NCBI RefSeq assembly: GCF_012911975.1
Contig: NZ_SMDQ01000007.1
Span: 62,001-126,000, forward strand
Direction of reading: 5' to 3'
Source: Nodosilinea sp. P-1105
GTDB lineage: Bacteria; Cyanobacteriota; Cyanobacteriia; Phormidesmidales; Phormidesmidaceae
Length of the DNA: 64,000 nt
In this document: piece by piece, positions 11,001 to 19,247 of the stretch
Layout of the letters: each line of letters begins with the position of its first letter
Position numbering within the stretch: position 1 is the stretch's first letter
Notes under the pieces: model-generated
Database searches by the model: none
What the model was told of the DNA's origin: nothing
What the model saw: only the letters and a program-made list of their open reading frames with translations
Position numbers and translations under genes: made by a program

Positions 11001-11395
11001 ATCAGTACAGCGACATGTTTCTGCTGCTAGAACTGTTGCGCACCTCCCCCGAGCAGCCTATGCCCCTCAGCGGTTTACTGCACCTGCTAAATGAGCGGGG
11101 GATCAACACTGAAGCCTGTGAACTCCACATTGCGGCCCTGCTAGAAGGTCGTCTCCCCCCAGGCCTGCTATCAGCGACAACCCAGCCAGTGTTATTGCCT
11201 TCGGCGGCCAGTGACCTCTCCCAATCCCTGGCGGAAACCCCCTTGTTTAAGCGACCCAATAACCAGATTTATGTGCCCAATCTGGGTCAACAGCAGCGCC
11301 TACAGACCTACATGGAGCAATTGCTGAGTGATAAGCACCAAAACCTGGTAGATCCCTTACTCGCCAAGCTGATCGCCATCAGCATTCAAGCATGA
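5018..11395 (+). CDS. Giant protein: coiled-coil head, acidic disordered middle, C-terminal Hsp70/actin-like ATPase domain
   Basis: The likely start is GTG at 5018 (AGGA a few bases upstream), giving 2125 residues; a TTG at 4991 is also in frame. Residues about 88-145 form a coiled coil rich in Q, L and E, followed by amphipathic helices to about 290. Residues 290-1500 are low-complexity, rich in D, E, P and S, with short repeats including five G-I-[DN]-L-F motifs. From about 1503 an actin/Hsp70-type ATPase fold begins: phosphate-1 loop GLDVGTSG, connecting segment YPANWPDTYTFNLREV, phosphate-2 region CQWTGGT near 1742 (Q where Hsp70 has the catalytic-loop Asp), and adenosine motif ICTGGSASLPKI near 1938. 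It is monocistronic. A scaffold or chaperone-like role is inferred only from the fold. A C15 tract (7668-7682) lies inside the gene. Confidence 0.85.
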   Translation: MTLQRDELEALVAEIDGLLGDAAPRLPWVMASNATQQRQLLAKARAYLADLDNRIQADTTVNDAAVASDTLPVDPTMATASQILQALLQEMQYLRGQTMQILDPLRQEVATLNQQRELLLQEVQQLQRQRLQLEASALPNGADRSWDETLQQLTRHLEAHLTNQVEQSVQRLEASVANTYLLGDSSQPPAGSDQADGEPDDRLSPTQRLAYLNQLQTQTDHLVLNLDQSIRTVFEALEQSLYTYKDSLNQGLNKMHTLGQQGEMMFSALINHLARQMNQEARAYLDASEPPSGQRPGLPTGDGTASEVEPGSAIAETQTDTDLTFDDLDLDEGFNDLDFDFEDDELTLAQLDDDVLSAAVAPDAGPGNEADSLPTLDQLDVANPDPSPTVSLPQMPSADAEVIQLNADNDSALDDLYQSLFGTGTSTAPDEGDEGRSSDSAASAALTGDDAWPEALAMDVGAEEPDDEPELASTAPAVEADALAQLIEPSEEEQGNAAIAPEEATLADVLGTETAAQLSVDPDAAAIAPPDDDVITSLAELLPDQQGAALNPEARSSFDPEGSFLDDARDSQFMAAPAEEDLLTQGSTADASQYGLSVDGDIVDQLQADLDDLEAREVAAPSVEVETSTDQDPVPPAEPAADEALEPGNDHWVNDLEAAPSESGVPESGAADRPPWDVTAPETMDISDQLGPDELEPRDLEPGDLAGLGLDDQDNLSLSTDLFSDEFALADDGRDDDIFAADLDASEGSVAEDSVSEDSVADEASQTADWWVDQSDLESTPEPLEQAGLEDAIATPTPDLWTQASAAVTERQADVGQTRVEPQPPDLDQALDDMGPEAETLQPEAWTADWTAAEGSTDPAADLTATPGEFSAEGIDLFAEATSAPPPPLGQDKATEGINLFTDEAYVEPQPTDLEDGPSGIDLFANQNFVEPQPPDLDTAQEGIDLFPETSTPQEPGPDQLSSHLEEFGSDSPTFGRPVADVPAPEDAPEGIDLFPRESAQSPADQQPSPDGLANLLAELNLSLEDDTPAVGESGLTLSDLGDMASDVQPEPQRPRPGPIPPWTPEGDISRPGPAAPPTEANTETDPSAELTVSDPSLTLENLLGDLALDPLPLEPDQPPEVTADNLFGAEAMPTDPTEATDTSVTAENVFDPAAIPADGEPEPELEVIQSAPPDSALQPDVPDSSDTLDDLISAGWGVENPPPAWSEPDLTLETVDLEASPELRSPVPAPGEALELSLTMDDLDLSLEGTTFPGADEASGGDQPQIEAPSPDISDLDIPDPETPDPETPDPKTQEWLREISLDNILDTAGENLPRRAEAEFPTGPATPAAFSLDQFDFSLGDEAEDLAGAIAPADGPSDVPAEDLADAPAELDLDSLALADQVGADLGWDQGEEIAEAATAPEAAPEIPEATEDLSEVESSPDIELPTELELPAEIEVSDSAPPLGEFTAGAEGLPMPTLESDFLTSPMADLDLAAMGPEQVPAAGLLGTEPPAVPESPDALWFLGLDVGTSGLSAVLLDKCSGQAYPIYWMDNAISGATADKFFRLPTLVSVAPSAAEGSYQVQSVGASALTVDWDDATASDDAEDSSVLLKTLKPFLKFGIPVTDAETGDSQPQVQWSDQTQLPLQVFLEGLQALLATLSPSDSSPFTVGAVDLGTDRLPQALQQLQGVVVSYPANWPDTYTFNLREVVIGAGLIENPEDIYFLEDAIATVLSGFPDPNEPMPEANSQPLQQQTVYACQWTGGTVVLSAGATMTEVGLVNLPRDRTQLSYDDFMLHSMAYAGDAIDLDMVCHLLHPMERRQRRTPNDYDRAQNGWGWQAAIPELDTARWDDLGLDQLDLPRPAEPDLARRQQLQQRLEASLLGQSTLEAVRHLKIILQHQSQFELELADQHWVVRSKELVDRIILPYIQRINGHFNQLLSKAGLSTHSIKQVICTGGSASLPKITHWLRQKFPEAIIIQDTYHSDRPPSCSRVAYGLANLVRYPQVLDLNRHQYSDMFLLLELLRTSPEQPMPLSGLLHLLNERGINTEACELHIAALLEGRLPPGLLSATTQPVLLPSAASDLSQSLAETPLFKRPNNQIYVPNLGQQQRLQTYMEQLLSDKHQNLVDPLLAKLIAISIQA
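7668..7682 (+). repeat. C15 homopolymer tract inside the giant gene
   Basis: Fifteen consecutive cytosines encode a Pro run near residue 885. A one-base change in length would shift frame about 620 codons before the ATPase domain. Confidence 0.9.
8858..8902 (+). repeat. 15-bp tandem repeat, three units, in the disordered region
   Basis: Two identical copies of GACCCAGAAACCCCG (8858-8872, 8873-8887) and a diverged third (8888-8902) encode D-P-E-T-P repeats. Unit length is a multiple of three, so copy-number change would keep frame. Confidence 0.9.
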
Positions 11396-11850
11396 CATCC
11401 AGCCTTTGCGGCTCAACGAGTCTTGCGCCACAAAAGCCAAAAGCCCTCTTATCAAATAGAGTTTTGGATCATCGTGGCGATTCACTATGTCGCTTGGTTA
11501 CTGTGGCTATGGTTTGCTATGAGCCGTTGGGGATAAGGTTAGGTAAACCTATGCCTGGCAGAAAAATAACCACCGTGGCTAAGACTGTCAGGTGTCAGAA
11601 CGGGTGGGCCGACTTGCGCCTCAGAGAACTAAAGCACCAGTACAGCAGCATGTCAAGATCCCAGGGCTCTCGGACTGATTGACCATAAGTTTTTAGGCAT
11701 TCCAAGCAAGAACCCTGGGATCCATACCGGCGTTCTAGGCTATGGTCAGACAATCAACCTGATTTATCATAGAAAAGACATGACAGATGAATAATTTTTG
11801 ATAGAATGAAATCTATGAATAGGTTCTTCGCCAACCGAGGAGGTTGATCG
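11396..11850. other. Intergenic region with a spaced inverted repeat, upstream of the LysR gene
   Basis: 455 nt. GATCCCAGGG at 11657-11666 and CCCTGGGATC at 11713-11722 form a perfect 10-bp inverted repeat around a 46-nt centre and may end the giant gene's transcript. The AT-rich part 11760-11820 probably holds the promoter of the LysR gene. The open frame at 11392-11682 looks like random sequence and I do not call it. Confidence 0.55.
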
Positions 11851-12858
11851 TTGATTCACGCTACGTTACACCAACTCAAGGTTTTTGAAGCCACGGCCCG
11901 TCACGGCAGCTTCACCCGAGCCGCAGAGGAGTTGTATCTGACTCAGCCCACCGTATCGATCCAGGTGAAGCAGCTCACCAAAGCGGTTGGTCTTCCCCTG
12001 TTTGAGCAAATTGGTAAGCGACTGTACCTGACCCAGGCCGGGCAAAAGCTGTTAGAAACCTGCCAAGAGATTTTTAGCGGTCTTGATCAGTTTGAGATGG
12101 CGATCTCTGACCTGAAGGGGTTAAAGCAAGGGCAACTGCGCCTGGCCGTTATCACCACGGCCAAGTATTTTGTACCGCGGCTCCTCGGGCCATTTTGCCA
12201 GCGCTTTCCAGGCATTGATATTTCCCTTAAGGTGACCAACCACCAACATATTCAAGAACGTATGACCAATAATGATGATGATCTGTACATCATCAGTTCT
12301 CCGCCAGAACAGCCGGATCTGAAAATCTATCCTTTCCTAGAAAATCCCCTGGTGGTGATCGGCCCTAAGGATCATCCCCTGGCAGGTAAAACCAACGTGC
12401 CGATCCAAGCGCTAAATGGTGAGCAGTTTGTGATGCGGGAACCGGGTTCGGGGACCCGATATGCGGTGCAAAAACTATTTGAAGCCCACAATGTCGACGT
12501 CAAGGTCCGCCTAGAACTGGGCAGCAACGAGGCCATTAAACAGGCGATCGCAGGTGGCCTGGGCATTTCTGTCTTATCTCTGCATACCATTATTTCTGAA
12601 GGCACCAGTGGCGAATTTACCATCCTCGATATTGAGCACTTCCCGATCGAGCGCCACTGGTATGTGGCCAGCCTAGCTGGCAAGCAATTGTCGGTGGTGT
12701 CTGAGGCCTTTTTGGCCTATCTATTGGAGGAAAGTCACACCCTAGTGGAGAAATTTTTACCTGGCATTAACCGGGTTCCCAACTCAGACAAGGTAGCCCT
12801 CGATCCTAAAGCAGAAGGGGGTAAATCCTCTGGTAAGGTGCTGACTAAGACCCCATAG
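11851..12858 (+). CDS. LysR-type regulator of the CmpR/NdhR/RbcR group
   Basis: 335 residues starting at TTG 11851, chosen because GAGGAGG (11837-11843) is well placed and the protein begins exactly at the conserved HTH (ATLHQLKVFEATARHGSFTR). The N-terminal winged HTH covers residues 1-65 and a periplasmic-binding-like effector domain covers about 90-300. The HTH wording (RAAEELYLTQPTVSIQVKQL) is closest to cyanobacterial regulators of carbon acquisition and Calvin-cycle genes (CmpR, NdhR); exact orthology cannot be settled here. The C-terminal 35 residues are a hydrophilic tail. It is convergent with trxA, 18 nt away. Confidence 0.88.
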   Translation: MIHATLHQLKVFEATARHGSFTRAAEELYLTQPTVSIQVKQLTKAVGLPLFEQIGKRLYLTQAGQKLLETCQEIFSGLDQFEMAISDLKGLKQGQLRLAVITTAKYFVPRLLGPFCQRFPGIDISLKVTNHQHIQERMTNNDDDLYIISSPPEQPDLKIYPFLENPLVVIGPKDHPLAGKTNVPIQALNGEQFVMREPGSGTRYAVQKLFEAHNVDVKVRLELGSNEAIKQAIAGGLGISVLSLHTIISEGTSGEFTILDIEHFPIERHWYVASLAGKQLSVVSEAFLAYLLEESHTLVEKFLPGINRVPNSDKVALDPKAEGGKSSGKVLTKTP

Positions 12859-12876
12859 CGCCAAAACAGCTTATGT

Positions 12877-13200
12877 TTACTGGAGATGCTGCTCTAGGGC
12901 GGCGCTGTACTCCTCGTACTTTTTCGCCCCCACTAGGGTGTCAACGACTTCGCCCTGGGCAAAGATGATCACAGCGGGAATACTACGGATACCATATCGC
13001 TTAGCAACTGACTGATTGGCGTCGAGGTCGAGCTTCAAGACTTTGACCCGATCGCTGTAGTCGTCAGCCAGCTGATCGATCAGCGGGGCAACCAGCTTAC
13101 AGGGGCCACACCAAGTGGCTGTGCAATCGACTACAAATAGTGACTCTGAGCTTAGCAGAGCATCAAACTCGGTTTCGTTTTGAATGTAGGCAGCAGGCAT
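12877..13200 (-). CDS. trxA: Thioredoxin
   Basis: 107 residues, the usual length for a single thioredoxin domain. The redox site WCGPC sits at about residues 30-34, with the cis-Pro loop R-S-I-P-A at about 73-77. It reduces protein disulfides in the cytosol, supplied by ferredoxin- or NADPH-dependent thioredoxin reductase. ATG at 13200 places the domain in register. It lies about 50 nt downstream of the histidine-kinase gene on the same strand, so cotranscription is possible. Confidence 0.95.
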   Translation of the reverse strand: MPAAYIQNETEFDALLSSESLFVVDCTATWCGPCKLVAPLIDQLADDYSDRVKVLKLDLDANQSVAKRYGIRSIPAVIIFAQGEVVDTLVGAKKYEEYSAALEQHLQ

Positions 13201-13254
13201 AAATTAAGGCTCATAAAATCTCATTCTCCCATGCTGGCTGCGTTTATCCCAGGG

Positions 13255-15282
13255 TTAATCATCGATTAGCACGGAGGGATTGCCGGGCATCGTAGCGGGC
13301 TGTTTAGGCTTGATTTCAGAGGATCGACTGCGGCGGCCGTCAACCTTCCCTTGAGCAATGGGCACCGTAAAGTGAAACTGACTGCCTTTATTTTTGCCCG
13401 CTGACTCGGCCCAGATGGTGCCCCCTAGCCCTTCAACAATTTGCCGACACATGGCCAACCCCAGACCGGTCCCCCCCGTCGTGCGCCGCAGGGCCCCTTC
13501 TTCTTGGTAGAAGCGATCGAAGACCGCATTCAGGCGACTGGGCTCGATGCCCCGCCCCGTGTCAGAAATGGTCACTTGCAGGTGAGTCGGGCTAGAACGG
13601 GTCACCTGGATGGTGATTTTGCCCGTGGCTGGGGTGAATTTCTGGGCATTGTCGAGTAACTTGGCCAGCACTTCCACCAGCCATTCCCCATCGGCCCGCA
13701 CCAGGGGCACTTGCTTCGGCAGTTTAACTTTGACGGTGGGGGTCTTGGTGGCGTCTTGGCTGGCGTGCATGCTACTCAGGGCCAGATCGATACACTCCTG
13801 AATCGAGAGGGACTCTAGGTTCCACTCGACCCGACCACTTTCTAACCGCGATAGGGTGAGGAAGTCTTGTACCAACTTCCGCATCCGCTCGGCATCGTCT
13901 AGGGCCGATTGCAGCATAATCTGGCGTAGTTCGGCGGGCATGTCTGGTTCGGTGGACAGGCTCTCTAGGCACACCTGAATGGTGGACAACGGGGTGCGTA
14001 GTTCGTGGCCAGTGATGGCAATTAAATTACCTCGGGTGCGGTCTAGGGCTTCCAGTTGCTGATTCAGGTCCTGTAGATTGGCGTAGGCTTCGGCTTGGAT
14101 AATGGCGACACTCAGGTGGGTGGCGATCGCGTCTACCAGAGCTTTATCGTCTTCGGTCCAGTCGTAGGGTTGGGGTTGACAGTGGTGCAACTCGATCATG
14201 CCAACCAGGCGGCCCTGGTAGGTTAGTGGCACCAATAGCCAAGACTGAATCTGCCACCGCTCTAGCAGGGGCGCAATGCCGTCTAGCTCATAGCGAAAGG
14301 GAGATTCAGGGTCGTGGGTATCGGCGATCGCCACCGTCTCTTTGGCATCTTGTACATAGTCGAACAGGGGGTTGGTCGCCAGGGGCCAGGTTTCCCCCAG
14401 CAGCGAGTCCACAGACTCTTTGAGGTGCTGATGTTCGATCGTGACCGTAGCCTCGTTGGCGCTACAAGGATAAATCAGACACCGACAAACATCTAGGGCA
14501 TGGCCCAACTCAGTCACCGCCTGCTCAAAGATTTCGGTAGCGTCTAGGGATTGACGAATCACAGCGGTCATCGAGTTGACTAACCGCTCTCGCCGTTCTT
14601 GGGCTGCAATCGCCTTGTAGGCTTTCAGCAGTTTGTACTGCCCGGCCTGTAAGTAGGTGACCAGCCGTTGGGTGAACGGGTCGGGGCCACTGCTATTATC
14701 CAGGCGGCTAGAGGGCTGAAGGTGGGGATCAAGGTAGCGCTGCTTGGCGATCGCAGTTTTGTCAGCAATATCTGGGCGATACTGGGCGATGCGATCCAGT
14801 AGAATGGCGGCAGCCCGCTGGCTAACGTAACGATCCTGGGTCCAAATACCCTCGAATCGCCGGGTTTGATCTAGCGATGGCCCATCGCTGGTGGTGGGCA
14901 CAGGGGTGCGCTCTCGACAGATTAAGCAGGCATTGTAATTTTCACCCATGACCACCAGGTGCCATTCATGGGTCAAGGCATCGTCAGCTGCAAAGGCAAT
15001 GGTTTCGTAATTATCTGACCGACTGGTAAAGCTGGTGCCTTGGGCAGACAGAACATATACCTGGTCAGTAATCTCAGCAATACGCAGGTACCGGTTAGCC
15101 TCTTGCAGATAAAATCGTTCCTGCTGGAAGCTGGCAATCACTAAAGAGCCCTCTGCCCCAGCTAGCACATGGTCTTCCATTGCATGGGACAATGCTGTCA
15201 ACGATGTCTTGAAATAGAGGCTGGGTCTAAGCTGGGGAATTGCCGTCAACAATTCTTCCACCACCGATGTGGAGTTGCTCAT
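13255..15282 (-). CDS. DICT-GAF sensor histidine kinase
   Basis: 675 residues. Residues about 1-125 match the DICT sensory domain of cyanobacterial signalling proteins (contains an NACLICRE segment with two Cys). A linker helix, a GAF domain (about 240-400) and a transmitter follow. The phospho-acceptor is H426 in ITGHELRTPLS. The ATPase has an N-box Asn near 545 (LLDNAQKF), a DTGRG G1 box near 574 and GTGLGLA near 604. No transmembrane segment is evident, so it is probably cytosolic and senses light, redox or a small ligand. No response regulator gene is adjacent. Confidence 0.93.
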   Translation of the reverse strand: MSNSTSVVEELLTAIPQLRPSLYFKTSLTALSHAMEDHVLAGAEGSLVIASFQQERFYLQEANRYLRIAEITDQVYVLSAQGTSFTSRSDNYETIAFAADDALTHEWHLVVMGENYNACLICRERTPVPTTSDGPSLDQTRRFEGIWTQDRYVSQRAAAILLDRIAQYRPDIADKTAIAKQRYLDPHLQPSSRLDNSSGPDPFTQRLVTYLQAGQYKLLKAYKAIAAQERRERLVNSMTAVIRQSLDATEIFEQAVTELGHALDVCRCLIYPCSANEATVTIEHQHLKESVDSLLGETWPLATNPLFDYVQDAKETVAIADTHDPESPFRYELDGIAPLLERWQIQSWLLVPLTYQGRLVGMIELHHCQPQPYDWTEDDKALVDAIATHLSVAIIQAEAYANLQDLNQQLEALDRTRGNLIAITGHELRTPLSTIQVCLESLSTEPDMPAELRQIMLQSALDDAERMRKLVQDFLTLSRLESGRVEWNLESLSIQECIDLALSSMHASQDATKTPTVKVKLPKQVPLVRADGEWLVEVLAKLLDNAQKFTPATGKITIQVTRSSPTHLQVTISDTGRGIEPSRLNAVFDRFYQEEGALRRTTGGTGLGLAMCRQIVEGLGGTIWAESAGKNKGSQFHFTVPIAQGKVDGRRSRSSEIKPKQPATMPGNPSVLIDD

Positions 15283-15682
15283 AGTTCAATTCAGGGCACT
15301 ACCAACAGACCAGCATTCTGCCAGGGCTAAAACCGCACCCTAAAAAACACCAGATGCATCGGCAGCAGTTACTTTCACTTAGCCTACCAGGTGCCTAGCC
15401 CAACCATTGCACTTTGTAACCATTTGCCAAGAAAAAAGGGGAAGGGGGGGGGATGGGGAGATGGGGACGGTGGAGAAGGTGGGGTTGGCGTAGGGGCGGA
15501 CCCGTTGTGTCCGCCCTGGCGGGGGAATGGGAAGGTGGGGGGATTTTGGATTTTGAATTTTGGATTGAAGCCGTAGATTCGTAGGGTGCATTAGCGGCTG
15601 GGGTTAGGGCGATCGCCAGGCCCCTTAAGTCCCGCCGTAACCCACGGGTGAGGGATGGGTGGTGGAAAAAATTCCCGCAAGC
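15283..15682. repeat. Repeat-rich intergenic region
   Basis: 400 nt with no gene. It holds a purine-rich block (15430-15485, runs of G), a hairpin GGGCGGAC/GTCCGCCC (about 15494-15518) of a type also seen near 35200, an 'attttggattttgaattttgg' block (15540-15566) resembling the one behind groS, and a GTAGGGTGCATT fragment (15580-15591) shared with the 28-kb and 60.8-kb repeats. Confidence 0.7.
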
Positions 15683-15716
15683 AAGCGCCTGTCTGCATTA
15701 GAACAGGCAGGCGCTT
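15683..15716 (-). terminator. Stem-loop terminator of the ammonium transporter gene
   Basis: A 13-bp stem (AAGCGCCTGTCTG / CAGGCAGGCGCTT, one G-T pair) with an 8-nt loop lies 54 nt after the amt stop codon. On the minus strand it is followed about 10 nt later by a short T run. Confidence 0.7.
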
Positions 15717-15769
15717 CCAGCTAAGTCATGCTGTTAAGAGGTCGTCAAACCCTATTCACAGGGACTGAC

Positions 15770-17272
15770 TCACATCACACCAGTCATATCGGAGGTGTCT
15801 TTCAAGAAACCACTGTAGGCTTCCATCCCATGTTCGCCAATATCCAGACCTTTCATCTCCTCTTCTGGGCTGACGCGGATACCTAGGGTAGCCTTGAGAA
15901 TCAACCAGAAGATGCTTGTGGCCACTACGGTAAACAAGCCCAGGGACAAAATCCCCAGAATTTGCACGCCCAATTGACCAACGCCACCGCCATAGAACAA
16001 GCCGGCCACAGCATCGGCATCACCAGCTTGGGTGAAGTTATTGGGGTTGGCAAACAAGCCCACCGCCAGAGTACCCCAGGCCCCACACACTAAGTGAACC
16101 GAGGTGGCACCCACAGGGTCATCAATTTTGATGCTGTCGAAGAAGCCAACCGAGAACACTACGATGATGCCAGCCAGCAACCCAATCCAGAAGGCACCGG
16201 CATAGCCCACCACAAAACAGCCAGCCGTGATGCCCACCAGGCCCGCCAGAATGCCGTTAATGGTCATTGACAGGTCAGGCTTACCACTCAGAGCCCAGGA
16301 GGTAAAGGTGGCTGCAACACCGCCAGCCGCCGCCGCGATGTTGGTGGTCACAGCAATGTAAGGCACAGCTAGGTTAGCGGCTAACTCAGAACCCGGGTTG
16401 AAGCCAAACCAGCCGATCCACAGAATCAGGCAACCCAGGGTAGCAATGCTGAGGTTGTGACCCGGCAGGGCACTGACTTGGCCCTCGGCAGTGTACTTGC
16501 CCATACGGGGTCCGAGAAAGGCTGCACCCATCAGTGCTGACCAACCGCCGACTGAGTGCACAACCGTGGAACCAGCAAAGTCTTCAAAGCCCATGGCCCC
16601 CAGCCAACCATCCTCACTCCAGACCCAGTGGCCCGTAATCGGGTAGGCAATACCAGTCAGCAATACGCTGAAAATTACAAAGTCAAGGAATTTAATCCGC
16701 TCAGCCACAGCCCCAGACACAATGGTGGCTGCCGTGCCCGCAAAGGCGGCCTGGAACAGGAAGAATGTGTCTTTGGTCAGACCAGCGTCAGCTTCTAAAC
16801 CATAAAGCTCTGGAGACCCCCCTAGGAAGAAGTTGCCCCAGCCAATCCAACCGCCACCGCCACCAAACATGAGGGAAAAGCCGATGAACCAGTAGGAAAG
16901 CGTGGCTAACGCAAACACAATCAAGTTTTTGGTGAGAATATTTACCGCATTCTTCTGACGGCAGAAGCCGGTTTCCAGCATGCCGAAACCCGCGTTCATG
17001 AAGATCACCAAAAATGCCGCAATCAGAACCCAGATGTTATCTAGGGTTCTTTGGACGTCATCAATGGAGAGTTCATCCTGAGCGTGGGCTGCCAGGCTCC
17101 AGGTGGCTAGGATAGCGATCGCCAGGGGGATGCAGGCTAACCAAGACCAACCGCCAACCCGACCAAACAAGCGTTTTACCGCCTGATCAAAGGGCGGCAC
17201 ACTGGCGTTCCAGAAAGACGATTTTGACCGTCTCCGGAACTTAGAACGATTTCGCAACACTAAATTAGACAT
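15770..17272 (-). CDS. amt: Ammonium transporter, Amt family
   Basis: 500 residues from ATG 17272; a TTG at 17305 would add 11. An N-terminal hydrophobic segment ending in AAHAQDE looks like a signal peptide. Eleven transmembrane helices follow, with Amt signatures [21 protein letters not shown] and [13 protein letters not shown], and the pore His pair region ([10 protein letters not shown]). Amt proteins conduct ammonium/ammonia across the plasma membrane and are regulated by PII. The gene has a canonical NtcA box about 300 nt upstream, consistent with nitrogen-starvation induction. It is monocistronic with its own terminator. Confidence 0.93.
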   Translation of the reverse strand: MSNLVLRNRSKFRRRSKSSFWNASVPPFDQAVKRLFGRVGGWSWLACIPLAIAILATWSLAAHAQDELSIDDVQRTLDNIWVLIAAFLVIFMNAGFGMLETGFCRQKNAVNILTKNLIVFALATLSYWFIGFSLMFGGGGGWIGWGNFFLGGSPELYGLEADAGLTKDTFFLFQAAFAGTAATIVSGAVAERIKFLDFVIFSVLLTGIAYPITGHWVWSEDGWLGAMGFEDFAGSTVVHSVGGWSALMGAAFLGPRMGKYTAEGQVSALPGHNLSIATLGCLILWIGWFGFNPGSELAANLAVPYIAVTTNIAAAAGGVAATFTSWALSGKPDLSMTINGILAGLVGITAGCFVVGYAGAFWIGLLAGIIVVFSVGFFDSIKIDDPVGATSVHLVCGAWGTLAVGLFANPNNFTQAGDADAVAGLFYGGGVGQLGVQILGILSLGLFTVVATSIFWLILKATLGIRVSPEEEMKGLDIGEHGMEAYSGFLKDTSDMTGVM

Positions 17273-17305
17273 CTCGACAGACGTTCCTTCAACACAATCA
17301 GACAA

Positions 17306-17697
17306 GCAAACACGGCCTACCGAGTGAGACTAGCTCTGCCCTTGCAGAGCAGTGAACCAGACCTGTGTGGGAGCTAAAACCTACAACAACAAGTCACTCT
17401 GTAGACTAACTAGGTCAGACCAAAATGGCCTTTCAAGAGTTAAGCCAGCAGATGCGTACTTACTTTCGAGGAACAAACGACCAGCCACATAAGACACCTA
17501 TGGAACCCTCATGGCTAGGAATTTGATATGAACTATAGAACAAAATGATTCCATCAATTCTCAGAGAGTCAATCTGTATCAGAGAATACATAATTTTCCA
17601 AAGGAAAGCTAAAAGCTCCAGCCAACAAGGGTTTCTGGCAGTTCTATTAACCGCTAATTAATCTTGCGGATGGGAGCGATCGCAGTTATTTTCCTCC
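17306..17697. other. Long leader/promoter region of amt
   Basis: 392 nt between purE and amt, markedly AT-rich from 17460 to 17660. It carries the NtcA box listed separately and otherwise no open frame or strong hairpin that I recognise. Confidence 0.6.
17576..17589 (-). promoter_or_regulatory. NtcA binding site upstream of amt
   Basis: GTATCAGAGAATAC is an exact GTA-N8-TAC, the consensus of the global nitrogen regulator NtcA. On the minus strand a TATAGT hexamer follows 38 nt downstream (17537-17532), farther than the typical 20-24 nt, so the exact -10 box is uncertain. Confidence 0.75.
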
Positions 17698-18219
17698 TTA
17701 GGCCATGGTTTGTAGGTAACCCTGGGGGCCGAGGTCGTCCAGTCGGGCTTGCTTAGCCAGTACGGATGCTTCCAGTTCTTGTCGGTACTGGGCAACTTGA
17801 TCGAGCAACTCAGGGCGATCAGTGGCCAGAATTTGCACCGCCAGCAAGCCTGCATTTTTGGCGTTGCCAATGGCAACGGTGGCCACTGGAATGCCCGCTG
17901 GCATTTGCACAATTGAGTAGAGGGAATCAAGCCCTTGCATGGCCCGACTGGGCACAGGCACGCCAATCACTGGCAAAGGGGTGAGGGCGGCTACCATACC
18001 CGGCAGGTGCGCCGCCCCTCCGGCCCCCGCAATAATCACCTTTAAACCTCGCGGGCGAGCGGTTTGGGCGTAACTCACCATCCGTTCTGGGGTGCGATGG
18101 GCCGAAACAATGGCCACATCATGGGCAATGCCAAAGGCACGACAAATGGCGATCGCCCCTTCCATCGTAGGCAGGTCAGAATCGCTGCCCATAATGATGC
18201 CAACCTCAGAATGGGTCAT
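17698..18219 (-). CDS. purE: 5-(carboxyamino)imidazole ribonucleotide mutase PurE
   Basis: 173 residues, normal for class I PurE. It converts N5-CAIR to CAIR in de novo purine synthesis. Family motifs are [10 protein letters not shown] near the N terminus, the catalytic-His loop [10 protein letters not shown] (about residues 39-48), and [16 protein letters not shown] 18219 gives the standard N terminus. It is divergent from chlM and upstream of amt on the same strand, with no sign of cotranscription. Confidence 0.96.
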   Translation of the reverse strand: MTHSEVGIIMGSDSDLPTMEGAIAICRAFGIAHDVAIVSAHRTPERMVSYAQTARPRGLKVIIAGAGGAAHLPGMVAALTPLPVIGVPVPSRAMQGLDSLYSIVQMPAGIPVATVAIGNAKNAGLLAVQILATDRPELLDQVAQYRQELEASVLAKQARLDDLGPQGYLQTMA

Positions 18220-18508
18220 GGTTTTTTGCCCTCAGCACAACAGCGTCTCCCATCATGCCATTGACGCTGACTAGAGCATCGGTTCAGTCTGGCTAAAACC
18301 CGGTTTCTTCGTTGCTGCTCTAGCGGCATAATCTGCTGTCTGGCCAAGGAATCGGGCTTCTGTACCAGCGTTCTAGGGGTGGGCTCAACCCGAAATATTG
18401 CGTTTCATGTCAGGACTGAGGATGAATACCCCAATCATCTAAAATTTTGATTAGCAAAACGTTATAGAATTTTACAGAAATTATTTCAGTCCATCTCAGG
18501 CTACCGCT

Positions 18509-19192
18509 ATGACCGTAACTGACGATAAAACCGTAGTCCGCGACTATTTTAACGCCACCGGGTTTGATCGCTGGCGACGCATCTACGGTGATGGTGATGT
18601 CAACAAGGTGCAGCTTGATATTCGCAAAGGGCATCAGCAAACCGTTGATACCCTACTGGAGTGGTTGACCGCAGACGGTAACTTGGCCGGGTTAACCTGC
18701 TGTGACGCTGGTTGCGGGGTGGGCAGCTTGGCTATTCCTCTGGCGCAGGCGGGGGCCAAGGTCTACGCCAGTGATATTTCCGCCAAAATGGTGGAAGAGG
18801 CCCAGCGCCGAGCCACTGACGTCTTGGGGGATGACAACCGGCCCACCTTTGACGTCAAGGATTTAGAGCAGTTAAGCGGTCGCTACCATACCGTTATTTG
18901 TCTGGATGTGCTGATCCACTACCCCCAGGACCAGATGCAGACCATGATTGCCCACCTGAGTTCCTTGGCTGAGTCGCGCCTGGTGCTGAGTTTTGCCCCC
19001 AAGACCCCGTGCTATACCTTACTGAAAAAAGTGGGCGAATTTTTCCCAGGGCCCAGCAAAACCACGCGGGCTTATCTGCACCGGGAAGCGGACATTGTCA
19101 AGATTCTGGAGACCAGTGGCTGGACCATCGAGCGCCGGGCAATGACTAAAACTCAGTTCTACTTCTCTCGTTTATTGGAGGCAGTACGGTAG
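18509..19192 (+). CDS. chlM: Mg-protoporphyrin IX O-methyltransferase
   Basis: 227 residues. It transfers a methyl group from SAM to the 13-propionate of Mg-protoporphyrin IX in chlorophyll synthesis. The N-terminal signature DYFNATGFDRWRRIYG and the SAM-binding motif CDAGCGVGSLAIPLA (about residue 70) identify it; DVLIHYP follows at motif II/III. Length agrees with cyanobacterial ChlM. DUF423 and a small gene follow on the same strand at short distance. Confidence 0.96.
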   Translation: MTVTDDKTVVRDYFNATGFDRWRRIYGDGDVNKVQLDIRKGHQQTVDTLLEWLTADGNLAGLTCCDAGCGVGSLAIPLAQAGAKVYASDISAKMVEEAQRRATDVLGDDNRPTFDVKDLEQLSGRYHTVICLDVLIHYPQDQMQTMIAHLSSLAESRLVLSFAPKTPCYTLLKKVGEFFPGPSKTTRAYLHREADIVKILETSGWTIERRAMTKTQFYFSRLLEAVR

Positions 19193-19247
19193 AGACCTGC
19201 CGTGGGGAAAGGGCTGAGATTTGTCGAGCATTTGGTTAAGTCGGTTT

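Noticed and set aside
11392-11682. 96-codon frame overlapping the end of the giant gene
   Set aside because: No ribosome site, random-looking residues, and it runs into the inverted repeat; treated as non-coding.
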